This document shows positions 35,111 to 43,863 of a stretch of 64,000 bases of DNA, in pieces (the stretch's first letter is position 1; every line of letters starts with the position of its first letter). The position numbers and the translations under genes were made by a program. Source of the stretch: an uncultured Christensenellaceae bacterium (GTDB lineage: Bacteria > Bacillota > Clostridia > Christensenellales > UBA3700); the NCBI GenBank assembly GCA_944380355.1, contig CALWHJ010000006.1, forward strand, positions 22,689 through 86,688. Reading direction: 5' to 3'. The notes below the pieces were generated by a model, which worked only from the letters and a program-made list of their open reading frames with translations, had not been told where the DNA came from and did no database searches.

Positions 35111-35812
35111 TTACTCCGGATTATGCTCTCTTGCGATAAGTTCGGCTATGCGTGAGCAGAGCTCGTTGCGGTAAGCCTCGTCCAGCAATAATTTTTCATC
35201 CTCGGCATTGGATATAAATCCGCATTCTATAATTATCGACGGTACGGGCGCGCATTTGGTAATAAACAAATCCCCCTCTATCGCCTCGTAATCGTCGCGA
35301 CCGCCGTACTTGGCATTTACGGTCTTGTTGAGATGCGCCTGCATAGCCTCGGCAAAATCCTTGCCTACTTCGGTATCGTCGTAAAATACCTGTACTCCTC
35401 TTCGCGCGCTGTCGGAAAATCTGTTGACGTGAAGACTTATGACCGTCAGAGGAGAAGAAGAAAGTATGATTTCCTTGCGCATCTGCATATCTATACGCTT
35501 TATATTGCTTAAGGCGTTTTCGTCCTCTCGCGTCATTACCACACGGTAGTTGGCTTCTTCCAGACGGCTTTTGAGAAGTCTTGCCATAGCGAGATTGATA
35601 TCGCTCTCTTTTACTCCCGCCGAGCCTACTACTCCGCCGTCTATCCCACCGTGCCCGGCGTCAACTACGACGGTACCGTAAAAAAAACTCTTTCCGCCCG
35701 CTTGCGCTACGCCTGCGACCGCCCCTGCGCACGCAGATATGCATAAAACGGGAATGAGAATACACGATAGTGCGATAATTATAGCTTTTTTGTAGATAAT
35801 TTTGATTTTCAT
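35111..35812 (-). CDS. cwlD: N-acetylmuramoyl-L-alanine amidase, CwlD type
   Basis: Zinc amidase of the Amidase_3 family, 233 residues. It has a signal-anchor (about 8-30) then VVVDAGHGGIDGG, VKESDINLAMA and VISLHVNRF carrying the zinc ligands His, Glu, His, and the catalytic Glu in IIIECGFISNAEDEKLL. The size and lack of wall-binding repeats match CwlD, which with PdaA makes muramic lactam in spore cortex; the polysaccharide deacetylase directly downstream could be the partner, although this is inference. GAGGTG lies upstream. Divergent from GH20 across a DnaA-box cluster. Confidence 0.85.
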   Translation of the reverse strand: MKIKIIYKKAIIIALSCILIPVLCISACAGAVAGVAQAGGKSFFYGTVVVDAGHGGIDGGVVGSAGVKESDINLAMARLLKSRLEEANYRVVMTREDENALSNIKRIDMQMRKEIILSSSPLTVISLHVNRFSDSARRGVQVFYDDTEVGKDFAEAMQAHLNKTVNAKYGGRDDYEAIEGDLFITKCAPVPSIIIECGFISNAEDEKLLLDEAYRNELCSRIAELIAREHNPE

Positions 35813-35875
35813 AATTTTGAGTTAAACACCTCGTCAAATGCCTTTTTATTGCCTCAAACCGCCTTTATAGCCGAC

Positions 35876-35919
35876 TTATCCACAGAGTTATCCACAAAAA
35901 CACTTGTTCGTGTGGATAA
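35876..35919. promoter_or_regulatory. Cluster of three perfect DnaA boxes
   Basis: TTATCCACA at 35876-35884 and 35888-35896, and its inverse TGTGGATAA at 35911-35919. A weaker TTTTCCACA lies inverted at 36039-36047, downstream of the GH20 promoter. There is no dnaA, dnaN or AT-rich unwinding region nearby, so this looks like a DnaA-titration or DnaA-regulated site rather than the origin. Confidence 0.75.
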
Positions 35920-35995
35920 CTCGCCGACTATATTTGCCCTTCATTTCTATGTATATGTGACGAATTAAGGCGATATTCTCAACTTTCGGCTAGCG

Positions 35996-36025
35996 TTGAC
36001 AATGCCCGAAAAGGTGTATTATAAT
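35996..36025 (+). promoter_or_regulatory. Sigma-A promoter of GH20 gene
   Basis: TTGACA, 18-base spacer, TATAAT; 76 bases downstream of the DnaA boxes and 57 before the ATG. Confidence 0.8.
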
Positions 36026-36081
36026 GTTTATGGACAAATGTGGAAAACAGCCTTTTTAAGGCTTATCCGAAGGAGTAAATT

Positions 36082-37611
36082 ATGAAAATTATCCCCGCAC
36101 CCTCGACTTGCATAACAAAGGAAGGTTCGTTGAAAGTTACCGCGGTTGACCTTTCTGCGGAAAACTATATGTCCGATTTGCAAAAACTCGGCGTAAGAGT
36201 TTCCCTATGCCCCTCGCAATTCTCCCCCGACAACGCCAAAACAGACAGCCAATCCTATTCGCTCGACGTCGACGCAGACGGTATATCCGTTAAGGCAGGA
36301 GGAGAACAAGGCGTATTTTATGCTTACGTTACGCTTGCTCAGCTTTTGCACAACTACTCTTTCGAATTGCCTTATTGCAGTATAGTCGACCGACCCAGAT
36401 TTAATTACAGAGGCTATATGCTAGACGTAGGAAGATACTTTATGCCCGTAGAAAACATAAAAAGCCTGATGCGTCTTTGCGCCCTGCACAAAATAAATAA
36501 ATTCCGTATACATATCACGGAAGACCAAGGCTGGCGCATAGAAATAAAAAAATATCCTCTGCTTACGCAAAAAGGAAGCGTGCGCAACGGCACTAATTTT
36601 TCTCACAAAAAACATTCGGGATTTTACACTCAGGACGAACTCAAGGACCTCGTGGCTTACTGTAAAAAGTTTTTTATAGAACTTATACCCGAGATAGATA
36701 TGCCGGGACACTCGCGCGCGGCTATCGCGTGCTATCCCGAGCTTAGCTGCTTTGACAGAAAGCTGCCCGTCGCAACTCACTGGGGAGTAAAACACGACAT
36801 ACTCTGCGCGGGAAAGGAAAGCACTTACAAATTCGCTGAGGACGTGTGGGACGAGGCGTGCCAAATCTTTGACAGCGAATACGTGCATATAGGAGGCGAC
36901 GAAGCTCCCAAAACGCGCTGGAAAATCTGCCCTCACTGTCAGAAAAAGATGCGCGAAGAAGGGCTTGAAAACGAAGAACAGCTTCAGTCCCTTTTCGTCA
37001 ACCGCCTTGCAAAATATCTGCAGTCAAAAGGCAAAAAGGTAATGATGTGGAATGAGTTTTCACCCACCTTTATGACCGACAAAACCCTAATCCGTCAATT
37101 CTGGTCAAGTCCCGCAAAGGACCAGACCGCCATCCGCAAGGAACTCAGCGAAGGAATAGAATACGTAAATTCCGACGCTGCCAGCTGTTATCTCGATTTG
37201 CCCGAAAAAACCGTTACTCTCAAAAAAGGCTATCTTTTCAATCCCTTCATAGAAGGCGCGGAAAAAGGTTTAACGGGCGTAGAGGCGTGCCTGTGGAGCG
37301 AATACGTACCCGACTGGAAAAAGGCTCAGAAACTTACTTTGCCGAGACTTTGCGCTCTGTCCGAAACTATGTGGACTGATATTCCCGACGATAAAAAGGA
37401 ATACGACGAATTTCTCTCCCGTCTAGACGCGCATTGCAAGTATCTCAAGCAATTCGGCTACCTCATAGCCGACTATTCGGACTCGCTTGCCAACAAAACG
37501 CGTAAATTCTTCTCGTGGCTGTGGTTTAACCGCCGCCCTCTTCACTGGGAAGGCCTGCACAACGCGCTCGATAACGCAAAAGTCAAAAGAAAATTCGGCA
37601 AACACAAATAG
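36082..37611 (+). CDS. Beta-N-acetylhexosaminidase, GH20 family
   Basis: A 509-residue glycosidase removing terminal GlcNAc or GalNAc. It has the GH20b-type N-terminal domain (about 1-110) and the catalytic barrel: PRFNYRGYMLDVGRYF, RIHITEDQGWRIEIKKYP, EIDMPGHSRA, and HIGGDEAPKTRW with the Asp-Glu pair used in substrate-assisted catalysis; the C-terminal segment has GVEACLWSEYV. No signal peptide is visible, so it likely acts in the cytoplasm on imported sugar chains. AAGGAG precedes the ATG. Followed by a WYL regulator, 61 bases on. Confidence 0.92.
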   Translation: MKIIPAPSTCITKEGSLKVTAVDLSAENYMSDLQKLGVRVSLCPSQFSPDNAKTDSQSYSLDVDADGISVKAGGEQGVFYAYVTLAQLLHNYSFELPYCSIVDRPRFNYRGYMLDVGRYFMPVENIKSLMRLCALHKINKFRIHITEDQGWRIEIKKYPLLTQKGSVRNGTNFSHKKHSGFYTQDELKDLVAYCKKFFIELIPEIDMPGHSRAAIACYPELSCFDRKLPVATHWGVKHDILCAGKESTYKFAEDVWDEACQIFDSEYVHIGGDEAPKTRWKICPHCQKKMREEGLENEEQLQSLFVNRLAKYLQSKGKKVMMWNEFSPTFMTDKTLIRQFWSSPAKDQTAIRKELSEGIEYVNSDAASCYLDLPEKTVTLKKGYLFNPFIEGAEKGLTGVEACLWSEYVPDWKKAQKLTLPRLCALSETMWTDIPDDKKEYDEFLSRLDAHCKYLKQFGYLIADYSDSLANKTRKFFSWLWFNRRPLHWEGLHNALDNAKVKRKFGKHK

Positions 37612-37672
37612 GCAACCGTTAATCTTTGCCCTTGTAGGGGAATTACCGTATTTATCACTGCAATTAATTATT

Positions 37673-38659
37673 ATGGAGCAGAAAATCAAACTTCTCAAAA
37701 TCTACGATATGCTTGTAAAAGAGAGTGACGAAACTCACCCTCTCTCGACTTACGATATAATAGAAAAACTTGCAAAACAAGGCATAAAGGTAGAGCGCAA
37801 AACTCTCTACGACGATATAAATCTTCTCAACGCCAACGGTTTCGAAGTAAAGCAGACTCGGGAAAAATGCAATATGTATTACGTGGAAAAGCGCGTTTTC
37901 GATATCGCGGAAGTGCGTATCCTTATGGACGCGGTACAGGCGGCAAGCTTTATTACGCCGTCAAAGACAAAAATCCTCGTGGACAAAATCGCTACTCTCG
38001 CGGGACCGCTCAAAGGAGAAGTCGTCAAGCGCAATATAGCCGTATTCGACACCACAAAACATACCAACGAAAATATATATCTCAACGTCTTCACTCTCAA
38101 CGAAGCGATAATCAACCATAAGAAAATTTCATTTGAATACTTCCGTCTCGACGCAAGAGGAAGACGCGTGAGAAGAAACGCCGAAAAACGCGTATATACC
38201 GTCAGTCCTCTCGCTACTCTTTTGTCGGGCGACAACTACTATCTCGTGTGCGTAACCGACTCTCACCCCGACGTAATATCCAATTACCGCGTGGACAGAA
38301 TGGACGACGTGCGTACCCTTCCGCAGGATATCAAGGTCGCCGATAAATTCCTGGACTTCGACATTCGCAAACAGAAAAAACAGCTTTTCGGTATGTTCCT
38401 CGGCGAGCGCAGGGACGTAACTATGCAAATAGATAAAAACCTCGTCGAAGCCGTATATGACAAGTTCGGCGCGAAAACGCGTCTTACCCCTTACTCGGAC
38501 AAGTACCGCTTTACCGCCGAAGTGCAGATAAGCGATATGTTTTTCGGTTGGTGTTTTTCTCTCGGAAGCGGACTGAAAATACTTGCGCCCAGAGAAATAT
38601 GTCTTCTCTACCGCAGCCGTCTTCTCGACAGACTCAAAGAATTACCCGAAAACGATTAG
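37673..38659 (+). CDS. WYL-domain transcriptional regulator
   Basis: A 328-residue regulator with an N-terminal HTH_11/DeoR-like winged helix (about 8-65: TYDIIEKLAKQGIKVERKTLYDDI), a WYL ligand-sensing domain (IINHKKISFEYFRLD, SPLATLLSGDNYYLVC), and a C-terminal WCX-type extension (RFTAEVQISDMFFGWCFSLGSGLKI). The start MEQKIKLLKIYDML follows the family, although no Shine-Dalgarno is seen. It follows GH20 and could control it. Its 3' end overlaps the convergent gene by 18 bases. Confidence 0.9.
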   Translation: MEQKIKLLKIYDMLVKESDETHPLSTYDIIEKLAKQGIKVERKTLYDDINLLNANGFEVKQTREKCNMYYVEKRVFDIAEVRILMDAVQAASFITPSKTKILVDKIATLAGPLKGEVVKRNIAVFDTTKHTNENIYLNVFTLNEAIINHKKISFEYFRLDARGRRVRRNAEKRVYTVSPLATLLSGDNYYLVCVTDSHPDVISNYRVDRMDDVRTLPQDIKVADKFLDFDIRKQKKQLFGMFLGERRDVTMQIDKNLVEAVYDKFGAKTRLTPYSDKYRFTAEVQISDMFFGWCFSLGSGLKILAPREICLLYRSRLLDRLKELPEND

Positions 38660-39265
38660 TACCAACGAATTGAGCGCGCACGCAAGCGACAGCTGATTGA
38701 GCCTTATCTCTTTGCTTTTCCCGCTCCTGTCGTAAACGAGTATTTTATCGAGCAGCATACTCTGCGTCGTAACGATTTTCAAAAGAGCGGACAGCGCGGC
38801 TTTCAAAGGCATAGGAGAGTACTGCGCGCGTATGTCGCTTCTTATATCGGCAAGCTCGCGGATATATACGCTGTTTTTATCCTCTTTGACGTAGATATAC
38901 TCGAGTTCGTTTTTGTAAACGTTCAAAAATCTCTTGTCCAGATTGTTTATTATTGCCCCCGCGCTCTCGGCAAGCTCGAGATATCTCACACAGTCGCTGC
39001 GCATATACACGGGCAAAGGCGTATTTATCAGCGCGCTCAACGTCGAGGTTTTTCCATCTTCCTTATTTACTATTCCTCTCTCGGTTTGTCCGTCCTTTTC
39101 TGCCGCTTTTTCATAACGATTGTTTTCCGATGTCGCTTGCGCGTTATTTTCTGCTTTGACGGTATTTTCTCCCGCGCCCGACATAACTATCCCCAGCTTT
39201 TCGTATTCTTCGTTCATTTTCCTTGCCTGCTCGTCATCGGCTATAATATCGAATTCTTCTTTCAT
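38642..39265 (-). CDS. Hypothetical protein with charged N-terminus
   Basis: Not recognised. The 207 residues fall in two halves: a hydrophilic, low-complexity part (about 1-75, rich in Glu, Asn, Lys) and a second part that looks helical and folded (STLSALINTPLPVYMRSDCVRYLE to the end), finishing in a hydrophobic stretch LACALNSLVLIVFG that could be a membrane or packing helix. GGAGG precedes the ATG. Convergent overlap with the WYL gene; divergent from the hydrolase-like gene. Confidence 0.65.
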   Translation of the reverse strand: MKEEFDIIADDEQARKMNEEYEKLGIVMSGAGENTVKAENNAQATSENNRYEKAAEKDGQTERGIVNKEDGKTSTLSALINTPLPVYMRSDCVRYLELAESAGAIINNLDKRFLNVYKNELEYIYVKEDKNSVYIRELADIRSDIRAQYSPMPLKAALSALLKIVTTQSMLLDKILVYDRSGKSKEIRLNQLSLACALNSLVLIVFG

Positions 39266-39365
39266 TTTGCCTCCAAAATCTCAAAAAGTGTCCGATATAT
39301 CATATTTTACATGCGCCCGCTATATACCCCGCGCGCCCCTAAAAACATAAATTGTTACTCGGCAG

Positions 39366-39394
39366 TTGCTTTTTCGCTATATTTTGATTATAAT
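39366..39394 (+). promoter_or_regulatory. Promoter of hydrolase-like gene, leaderless arrangement
   Basis: TTGCTT, 17-base spacer, TATAAT (39389-39394), then only ACTTAT before the ATG at 39401. No Shine-Dalgarno; the upstream gene is divergent, so a promoter must lie here. Confidence 0.65.
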
Positions 39395-39400
39395 ACTTAT

Positions 39401-41047
39401 ATGGACAACAATCTTATGTCGCCCGCGCAATTGTGGGCAAATTACAAAGAGGACTCCAAACTCAAGTCTAAATTTATTAAGTACGAACGCAAGGACGACC
39501 ACACCGTGTTCGAAGCTTTCGTTTCTTCTCCCGACGAAAACGGTGAAGATACGCTCGTATATTGTTACGGCAAAATCCCTTGCGAGCGCAAAAACGCTAC
39601 TTTGATTTATATCAACGGTTTCGACAGCGATGTGGAACAAAAAGTTTTCGACGTCTTTTCCGCCGACGGTTACAGCGTGGTTTGTTTTGACTACAAAGGC
39701 GACTCAGACAAACGCCGTCATACCGTTTATCCCCCGACTGTTTCTTATGCCAATTTCGATAATTGTCAAGGACATTTGTGCTCTTTCGAAAAGTCTCCCA
39801 AAGATACCTGTGTATTCGTATGGAGCAGACTTTTGAGAGACGTCATATCCTTTGTCAAAAACACTATGGGACAGGATGAAAAAATCTATCTCCTTTCCTC
39901 CGCCGAGGGTGGCAATATCCTTTGGCAAGTCGCAGGTACCGACAAACGCGTAGACGCAATACTCGTTACCAACAACGCGGGCTGGCAGGACTGTAAAGGT
40001 ATATTCAAATATTCCGCAAGCCCCGAAGAATACAACTTCAGCGAGGACAAGATAAAATTCATCAGCGCGTGCGCGCCTCAGTCCTACGCCAAGACGGTAG
40101 CTTGTCCCGTATTTTACGCTTCGGGTACCAACTGCACCATTACCAGTATGGACAGAGTGGAAAACACCCTTTCCCTCACCCGCAACGACAAAGCCAACCA
40201 CACCTGCTTCTGCGCCAATCTCAGCAATATAATTTCCGAAAGAGCGCGCAAAGCTATGTCCGTATGGCTCAACAATATCTATACGTCTTCGCCTATGCCC
40301 CAGCCCCCCTCGATAACTCTCGAAGAGGACGACGGCGCACTCGTGGCGAAAGCACAGTTCGACAAGGCTTCCGACGTGGAAATGCTCGTGCTTTTCTATA
40401 GCTACAACGAGGTCAACAGCGAGCTGAGACACTGGAACAGAATTATCCTTTCCACCGCCTCCCCCGTAAGCGAAATACCCGTGAGGACGGACGACGAAAG
40501 AGTTTTTGCGTACTGCTCGGTCTTTTATAAAGACGGTCAGTACTATTCTTCCTTTCCCAAGGCATACGACCTCAAGGACAGCAAAATCAACCGTATTACT
40601 CCCAAGCGTTCGCACATTATCTACGAAAGAAAAATGGGCGTAAACGTATGGGTCGTCGACGACGCTACGGGAGAATATATTGCCCCTCGTATCGAAGCGG
40701 GCGCATACGATATAACGGGCGTTACCGCACCCGCGGGCAACCTGTCGACTTGTGTGCTGGGAGATACGTTTTTCGAAAGCAGCGAAGAGAGTATTCTGCA
40801 ATTCGACTGCTGCGCTTCTTCCGACCGTACTCTCACCGTAGAGCTGTGCGTAGAAACAGGTAAAGCGTCCTATGAATACTATACCTCTTCCGTGGAAATC
40901 ACGGGCGGAGAATGGCAGAAATTCGCGCTCGACCATACCGACTTCAAGACAAAGGAACTGGTGCCGCTCAAAAACTGGAACAACGTAAAAAAACTGTCCT
41001 TTGTCAACATAGACGGCACTCTGGTCGGCAACCTGATTTGGATATGA
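39401..41047 (+). CDS. Alpha/beta-hydrolase-like protein, nucleophile probably lost
   Basis: A 548-residue protein without signal peptide. Residues about 60-300 look like an alpha/beta hydrolase of the acetyl-xylan-esterase type (TLIYINGFDSD, SVVCFDYKGDSD, then LLSSAEGGNILWQ near residue 167). In active members this last motif is G-x-S-x-G-G; here the nucleophile position reads Ala, if my alignment is right. A His in KANHTCF could be the old catalytic His. Residues 310-548 look like beta-sandwich modules. A long open frame upstream is not used: it overlaps the divergent gene. The stop lies 1 base before the next ATG. Confidence 0.6.
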   Translation: MDNNLMSPAQLWANYKEDSKLKSKFIKYERKDDHTVFEAFVSSPDENGEDTLVYCYGKIPCERKNATLIYINGFDSDVEQKVFDVFSADGYSVVCFDYKGDSDKRRHTVYPPTVSYANFDNCQGHLCSFEKSPKDTCVFVWSRLLRDVISFVKNTMGQDEKIYLLSSAEGGNILWQVAGTDKRVDAILVTNNAGWQDCKGIFKYSASPEEYNFSEDKIKFISACAPQSYAKTVACPVFYASGTNCTITSMDRVENTLSLTRNDKANHTCFCANLSNIISERARKAMSVWLNNIYTSSPMPQPPSITLEEDDGALVAKAQFDKASDVEMLVLFYSYNEVNSELRHWNRIILSTASPVSEIPVRTDDERVFAYCSVFYKDGQYYSSFPKAYDLKDSKINRITPKRSHIIYERKMGVNVWVVDDATGEYIAPRIEAGAYDITGVTAPAGNLSTCVLGDTFFESSEESILQFDCCASSDRTLTVELCVETGKASYEYYTSSVEITGGEWQKFALDHTDFKTKELVPLKNWNNVKKLSFVNIDGTLVGNLIWI

Positions 41048-41048
41048 T

Positions 41049-41258
41049 ATGTTGAAACTGAGTGAGCTGAAAGAAAACGATACGGTCGTTACGAAAAAAA
41101 ACCATCCCTGCGGCGGCAACCGCTGGAAAATCGTGTCTACGGGCGCAGACTTCAAACTGTGTTGTCTTAAATGCGGACGCACGCTGATTATGCCCTCCGA
41201 AACCTTGAAAAAATCTGTAAAAACCGTTGAGCCGTCAGGCTCCGACAAAGAGGAATAA
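41049..41258 (+). CDS. DUF951 small zinc-ribbon-like protein
   Basis: A 69-residue member of DUF951 (YyzM type), often found near replication or sporulation genes in Firmicutes. Typical features: VVTKKNHPCGGNRWKIV, GADFKLCCLKCGRTLIMP, with three to four cysteines likely to bind zinc. The Ser/Glu-rich tail is variable. It starts one base after the previous stop, so it is translationally coupled to the hydrolase-like gene. Function unknown. Confidence 0.88.
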   Translation: MLKLSELKENDTVVTKKNHPCGGNRWKIVSTGADFKLCCLKCGRTLIMPSETLKKSVKTVEPSGSDKEE

Positions 41259-41873
41259 ATGCATCAGGACGATATAGAAAAACAAGTCGATAATTATAAA
41301 ATCAACTATATCCCCGACGAAAACAAACCGCCAAAAAATCACAAAAAATACGTGATTTTAAACGTTGTGCTCTTTTCCTTGTGCGCGGTGCTTTTGGTAC
41401 TCCTAATAGTCTTTACCGCAGTATTCACTACCGTAAAGGTCAGCGGCGACAGTATGTATCCTACGCTCAAGGACGGCGACAGAATCTTTTTGCAGATATC
41501 GGGCTACGATTATACTTACGGCGATATGGTAGTGTTTACCCGCACCGACAGCGAGGGTAAATCCGTCAACGCCGTAAAACGCGTAATCGCTCTGGGCGGA
41601 GATATAGTATCTTTCGACAGGGAAAACAATAAATGGCTCGTCAACGGCAATCCTATAGAAGAAACATACTTCAACGGAGAGTACAGCTCCAATTACTTCG
41701 ATAAAATCTACGATACCGCCATTTACGACGGAGGCATAACCATTCCCGAAAACTGCCTCTTCGTGCTCGGCGACAACCGAAATATTCCCGGCGGCTCGCT
41801 CTCGGTGGACAGCCATATCTACGGCCCCATCCCTGCCGAAAGCGTCGTAGGAAAAGTGCTCAGAGTTTTCTAA
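41259..41873 (+). CDS. lepB: Signal peptidase I
   Basis: Membrane serine peptidase removing signal peptides after Sec or Tat export. The 204 residues show one N-terminal membrane helix (about 30-52), the catalytic Ser in VSGDSMYPTLKDGD, the catalytic Lys in NAVKRVIALGGD, and the GDNRNIPG box. This is the one-helix Gram-positive type. GAGGA overlaps the end of the DUF951 gene, which stops immediately before this ATG, so the three genes are one unit. The gene symbol follows the family name. Confidence 0.93.
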   Translation: MHQDDIEKQVDNYKINYIPDENKPPKNHKKYVILNVVLFSLCAVLLVLLIVFTAVFTTVKVSGDSMYPTLKDGDRIFLQISGYDYTYGDMVVFTRTDSEGKSVNAVKRVIALGGDIVSFDRENNKWLVNGNPIEETYFNGEYSSNYFDKIYDTAIYDGGITIPENCLFVLGDNRNIPGGSLSVDSHIYGPIPAESVVGKVLRVF

Positions 41874-41948
41874 CGCCTTTTCAACGTTATATACTGACAA
41901 TCAATATTCGTTTCGGACAAGCTCCGAAAACTTTTTAAGGAGATAAAA

Positions 41949-42239
41949 ATGAAAGCAATAGTTTCCGTTATCGGTAAAGACAAACGCGGTATAATCGCAA
42001 AAGTCTCTACCTGCCTCTACGAGATGGATATCAATATCGAAAACATCTCGCAGACAATTATGCAGGACTACTTCACTATGATTATGGCTGTCGACATCGG
42101 TCAAAGTAACCTCAAATTCGACGCTGTCAAGGATAAGCTCAATTCGCTCGGCAAAGATATGGGTCTGGAAATCCATATCCAACTCCAAAGCATATTCGAC
42201 AGTATGCATCAGTTAGACACCACTTCAAAGGGGCTTTGA
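41949..42239 (+). CDS. ACT-domain protein, UPF0237 family
   Basis: A 96-residue single ACT domain ([35 protein letters not shown]), likely binding an amino acid. It is almost always found just before a UPF0210 (PFL) gene, as here: its stop TGA is followed by one base and the next ATG. AAGGAG precedes the start. In Streptococcus the pair is annotated as GcvR-like plus DUF711. The ligand is unknown. Confidence 0.9.
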   Translation: MKAIVSVIGKDKRGIIAKVSTCLYEMDINIENISQTIMQDYFTMIMAVDIGQSNLKFDAVKDKLNSLGKDMGLEIHIQLQSIFDSMHQLDTTSKGL

Positions 42240-42240
42240 T

Positions 42241-43590
42241 ATGTACTCCAGCAACGAAATTATCGAAACTATAAATATGATATCCCAACAGCACCTCGAC
42301 GTGCGTACTATTACGTTGGGTATCTCTCTTTTTGACTGTATTACGGACAGCAAAAAACGTACTGCCGAAAAAATCTACGACAAGATTATGTCCAAGGCTA
42401 AAAACCTCGTCAAAATCGGCAACGACATATCCAGCGAAATAGGCGTGCCTATCGTCAACAAACGTATATCCGTTACGCCCGTAAGCTTAGTTGCGGCGGC
42501 AAGCAAAGGCCATCTCGAAATTATCCGTACCCTCGACAAAATAGCCGACGAAACGGGTATCGACTTTTTGGGCGGCTACTCCGCTCTCGTACATAAGGCT
42601 ATGACTCCCTACGAAAAGGAGTTTTTGCTTTCCATACCCGAAGCCCTTTCGACTACGGGCAAAATCTGCTCGTCGGTGAACGTAGCTACGTCAAAAGCGG
42701 GCATTAATATGGATGCGGTAGCTCTTATGGGAAAAATCGTCAAGGATTGCGCTTACCGCACAAAAGACAACGATTCCCTCGCTTGCGCCAAACTCGTGGT
42801 GTTTGCAAATGCCGTAGAAGATAACCCCTTTATGGCAGGAGCTTTCCTCGGCACGGGTGAGGACGATGCCGTAGTCAACGTAGGCGTATCCGGCCCCGGC
42901 GTAGTCAAGACGGCTCTCGAGCAAGTCGACGGCGACCTCACGCAAGTAGCAGAATGTATCAAACAAACGGCATTCAAGATTACCCGCGTAGGTCAGCTTG
43001 TTGCTAAAGAAGCAAGCAAACGTCTGAATGCAAGTTTCGGCATTGTCGACCTCTCGCTCGCTCCTACCCCCATAGTAGGCGACAGCGTAGCGCATATCCT
43101 CGAAGAGATTGGTCTTGAAAGCGTAGGCGCGTGCGGTACTACCGCGTGCCTTGCAATGCTCAACGACGCCGTAAAGAAAGGCGGCATTATGGCTTGCAGC
43201 AGCGTAGGCGGTCTTTCGGGCGCATTTATCCCCGTATCCGAAGACGCAGGTATGATCAGAGCCGCAGAAACGGGCGCGCTCAATATCGAAAAACTCGAGG
43301 CAATGACAGCCGTATGCTCGGTAGGTCTGGATATGATAGCAATACCGGGAGATACCCCTGCGGAAGTTATCTCGGGAATAATTGCCGACGAAATCGCAAT
43401 CGGCGTGGTCAATACCAAAACCACCGCCGTAAGAGTAATCCCCGTATACGGCAAGAAAGCGGGAGAATATGCGGAATTCGGCGGACTTTTGGGACGCGCT
43501 CCTATAATGAGCGTAAATACCAATTCACCGCTTAAGTTTATCTCGCGCGGAGGACGTATTCCGGCGCCTTTGCACAGCAACAAAAACTAA
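42241..43590 (+). CDS. PFL-like protein, UPF0210 / DUF711 family
   Basis: A 449-residue soluble protein of the conserved UPF0210 family, distantly related in fold to pyruvate formate-lyase-like glycyl radical enzymes, though no glycyl-radical loop is seen. Landmarks are [10 protein letters not shown] at the start, [40 protein letters not shown] and the C-terminal [11 protein letters not shown]. Biochemical role unknown. Coupled to the ACT-domain gene upstream. A weak hairpin AGCCTaaggAGGCT follows at 43639-43652. Confidence 0.92.
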   Translation: MYSSNEIIETINMISQQHLDVRTITLGISLFDCITDSKKRTAEKIYDKIMSKAKNLVKIGNDISSEIGVPIVNKRISVTPVSLVAAASKGHLEIIRTLDKIADETGIDFLGGYSALVHKAMTPYEKEFLLSIPEALSTTGKICSSVNVATSKAGINMDAVALMGKIVKDCAYRTKDNDSLACAKLVVFANAVEDNPFMAGAFLGTGEDDAVVNVGVSGPGVVKTALEQVDGDLTQVAECIKQTAFKITRVGQLVAKEASKRLNASFGIVDLSLAPTPIVGDSVAHILEEIGLESVGACGTTACLAMLNDAVKKGGIMACSSVGGLSGAFIPVSEDAGMIRAAETGALNIEKLEAMTAVCSVGLDMIAIPGDTPAEVISGIIADEIAIGVVNTKTTAVRVIPVYGKKAGEYAEFGGLLGRAPIMSVNTNSPLKFISRGGRIPAPLHSNKN

Positions 43591-43658
43591 ATATGCGCCC
43601 TTATACAAGGTCGCACGGAGCGTGTAATAAAAATTGAAAAGCCTAAGGAGGCTACTCT

Positions 43659-43699
43659 TAATTTATACAATTTAAGCCTTATGTAAATTGTATAAATTA
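43659..43699. repeat. 16-bp perfect palindrome, copy 1
   Basis: TAATTTATACAATTTA (43659-43674) and its exact inverse (43684-43699), with nine bases AGCCTTATG between. A second copy with the same spacer length lies at 50560-50598. The stem is A/T-only apart from one C:G pair per arm, so it is more likely a protein-binding or recombination site than a terminator. Confidence 0.7.
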
Positions 43700-43730
43700 T
43701 TTTATATAAGAAATATATATAGGAAGCCAA

Positions 43731-43853
43731 GCCGTCAGAGATTAGTACAGAGTTGCGATTTTGAAGAGAGTTCGCGAGCGGAGCGTACTAAGCGTACGTG
43801 ACCGAGCGAAACTGCTTGCGCAAAATCGCAAATATGTGCTGATATATGACGGC
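43731..43853 (+). repeat. 125-bp fold-back element, copy 4, in the rlmB leader
   Basis: Outer stem GCCGTCA (43731-43737) pairs with TGACGGC (43847-43853). Inner arms GCGATTTT / AAAATCGC and core GAGCGTACTAAGCGTACGTGAC. The element ends ten bases before the rlmB ATG and so forms most of its 5' leader. Confidence 0.75.
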
Positions 43854-43863
43854 GCGATAGAAT

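Noticed and set aside
35813..36081. Replication origin
   Set aside because: DnaA boxes are present, but there is no dnaA/dnaN, no clear AT-rich unwinding stretch and too few boxes.
37487..37672. Longer start for the WYL regulator
   Set aside because: The extension overlaps GH20 in another frame and is not WYL-like; the ATG at 37673 matches the family.
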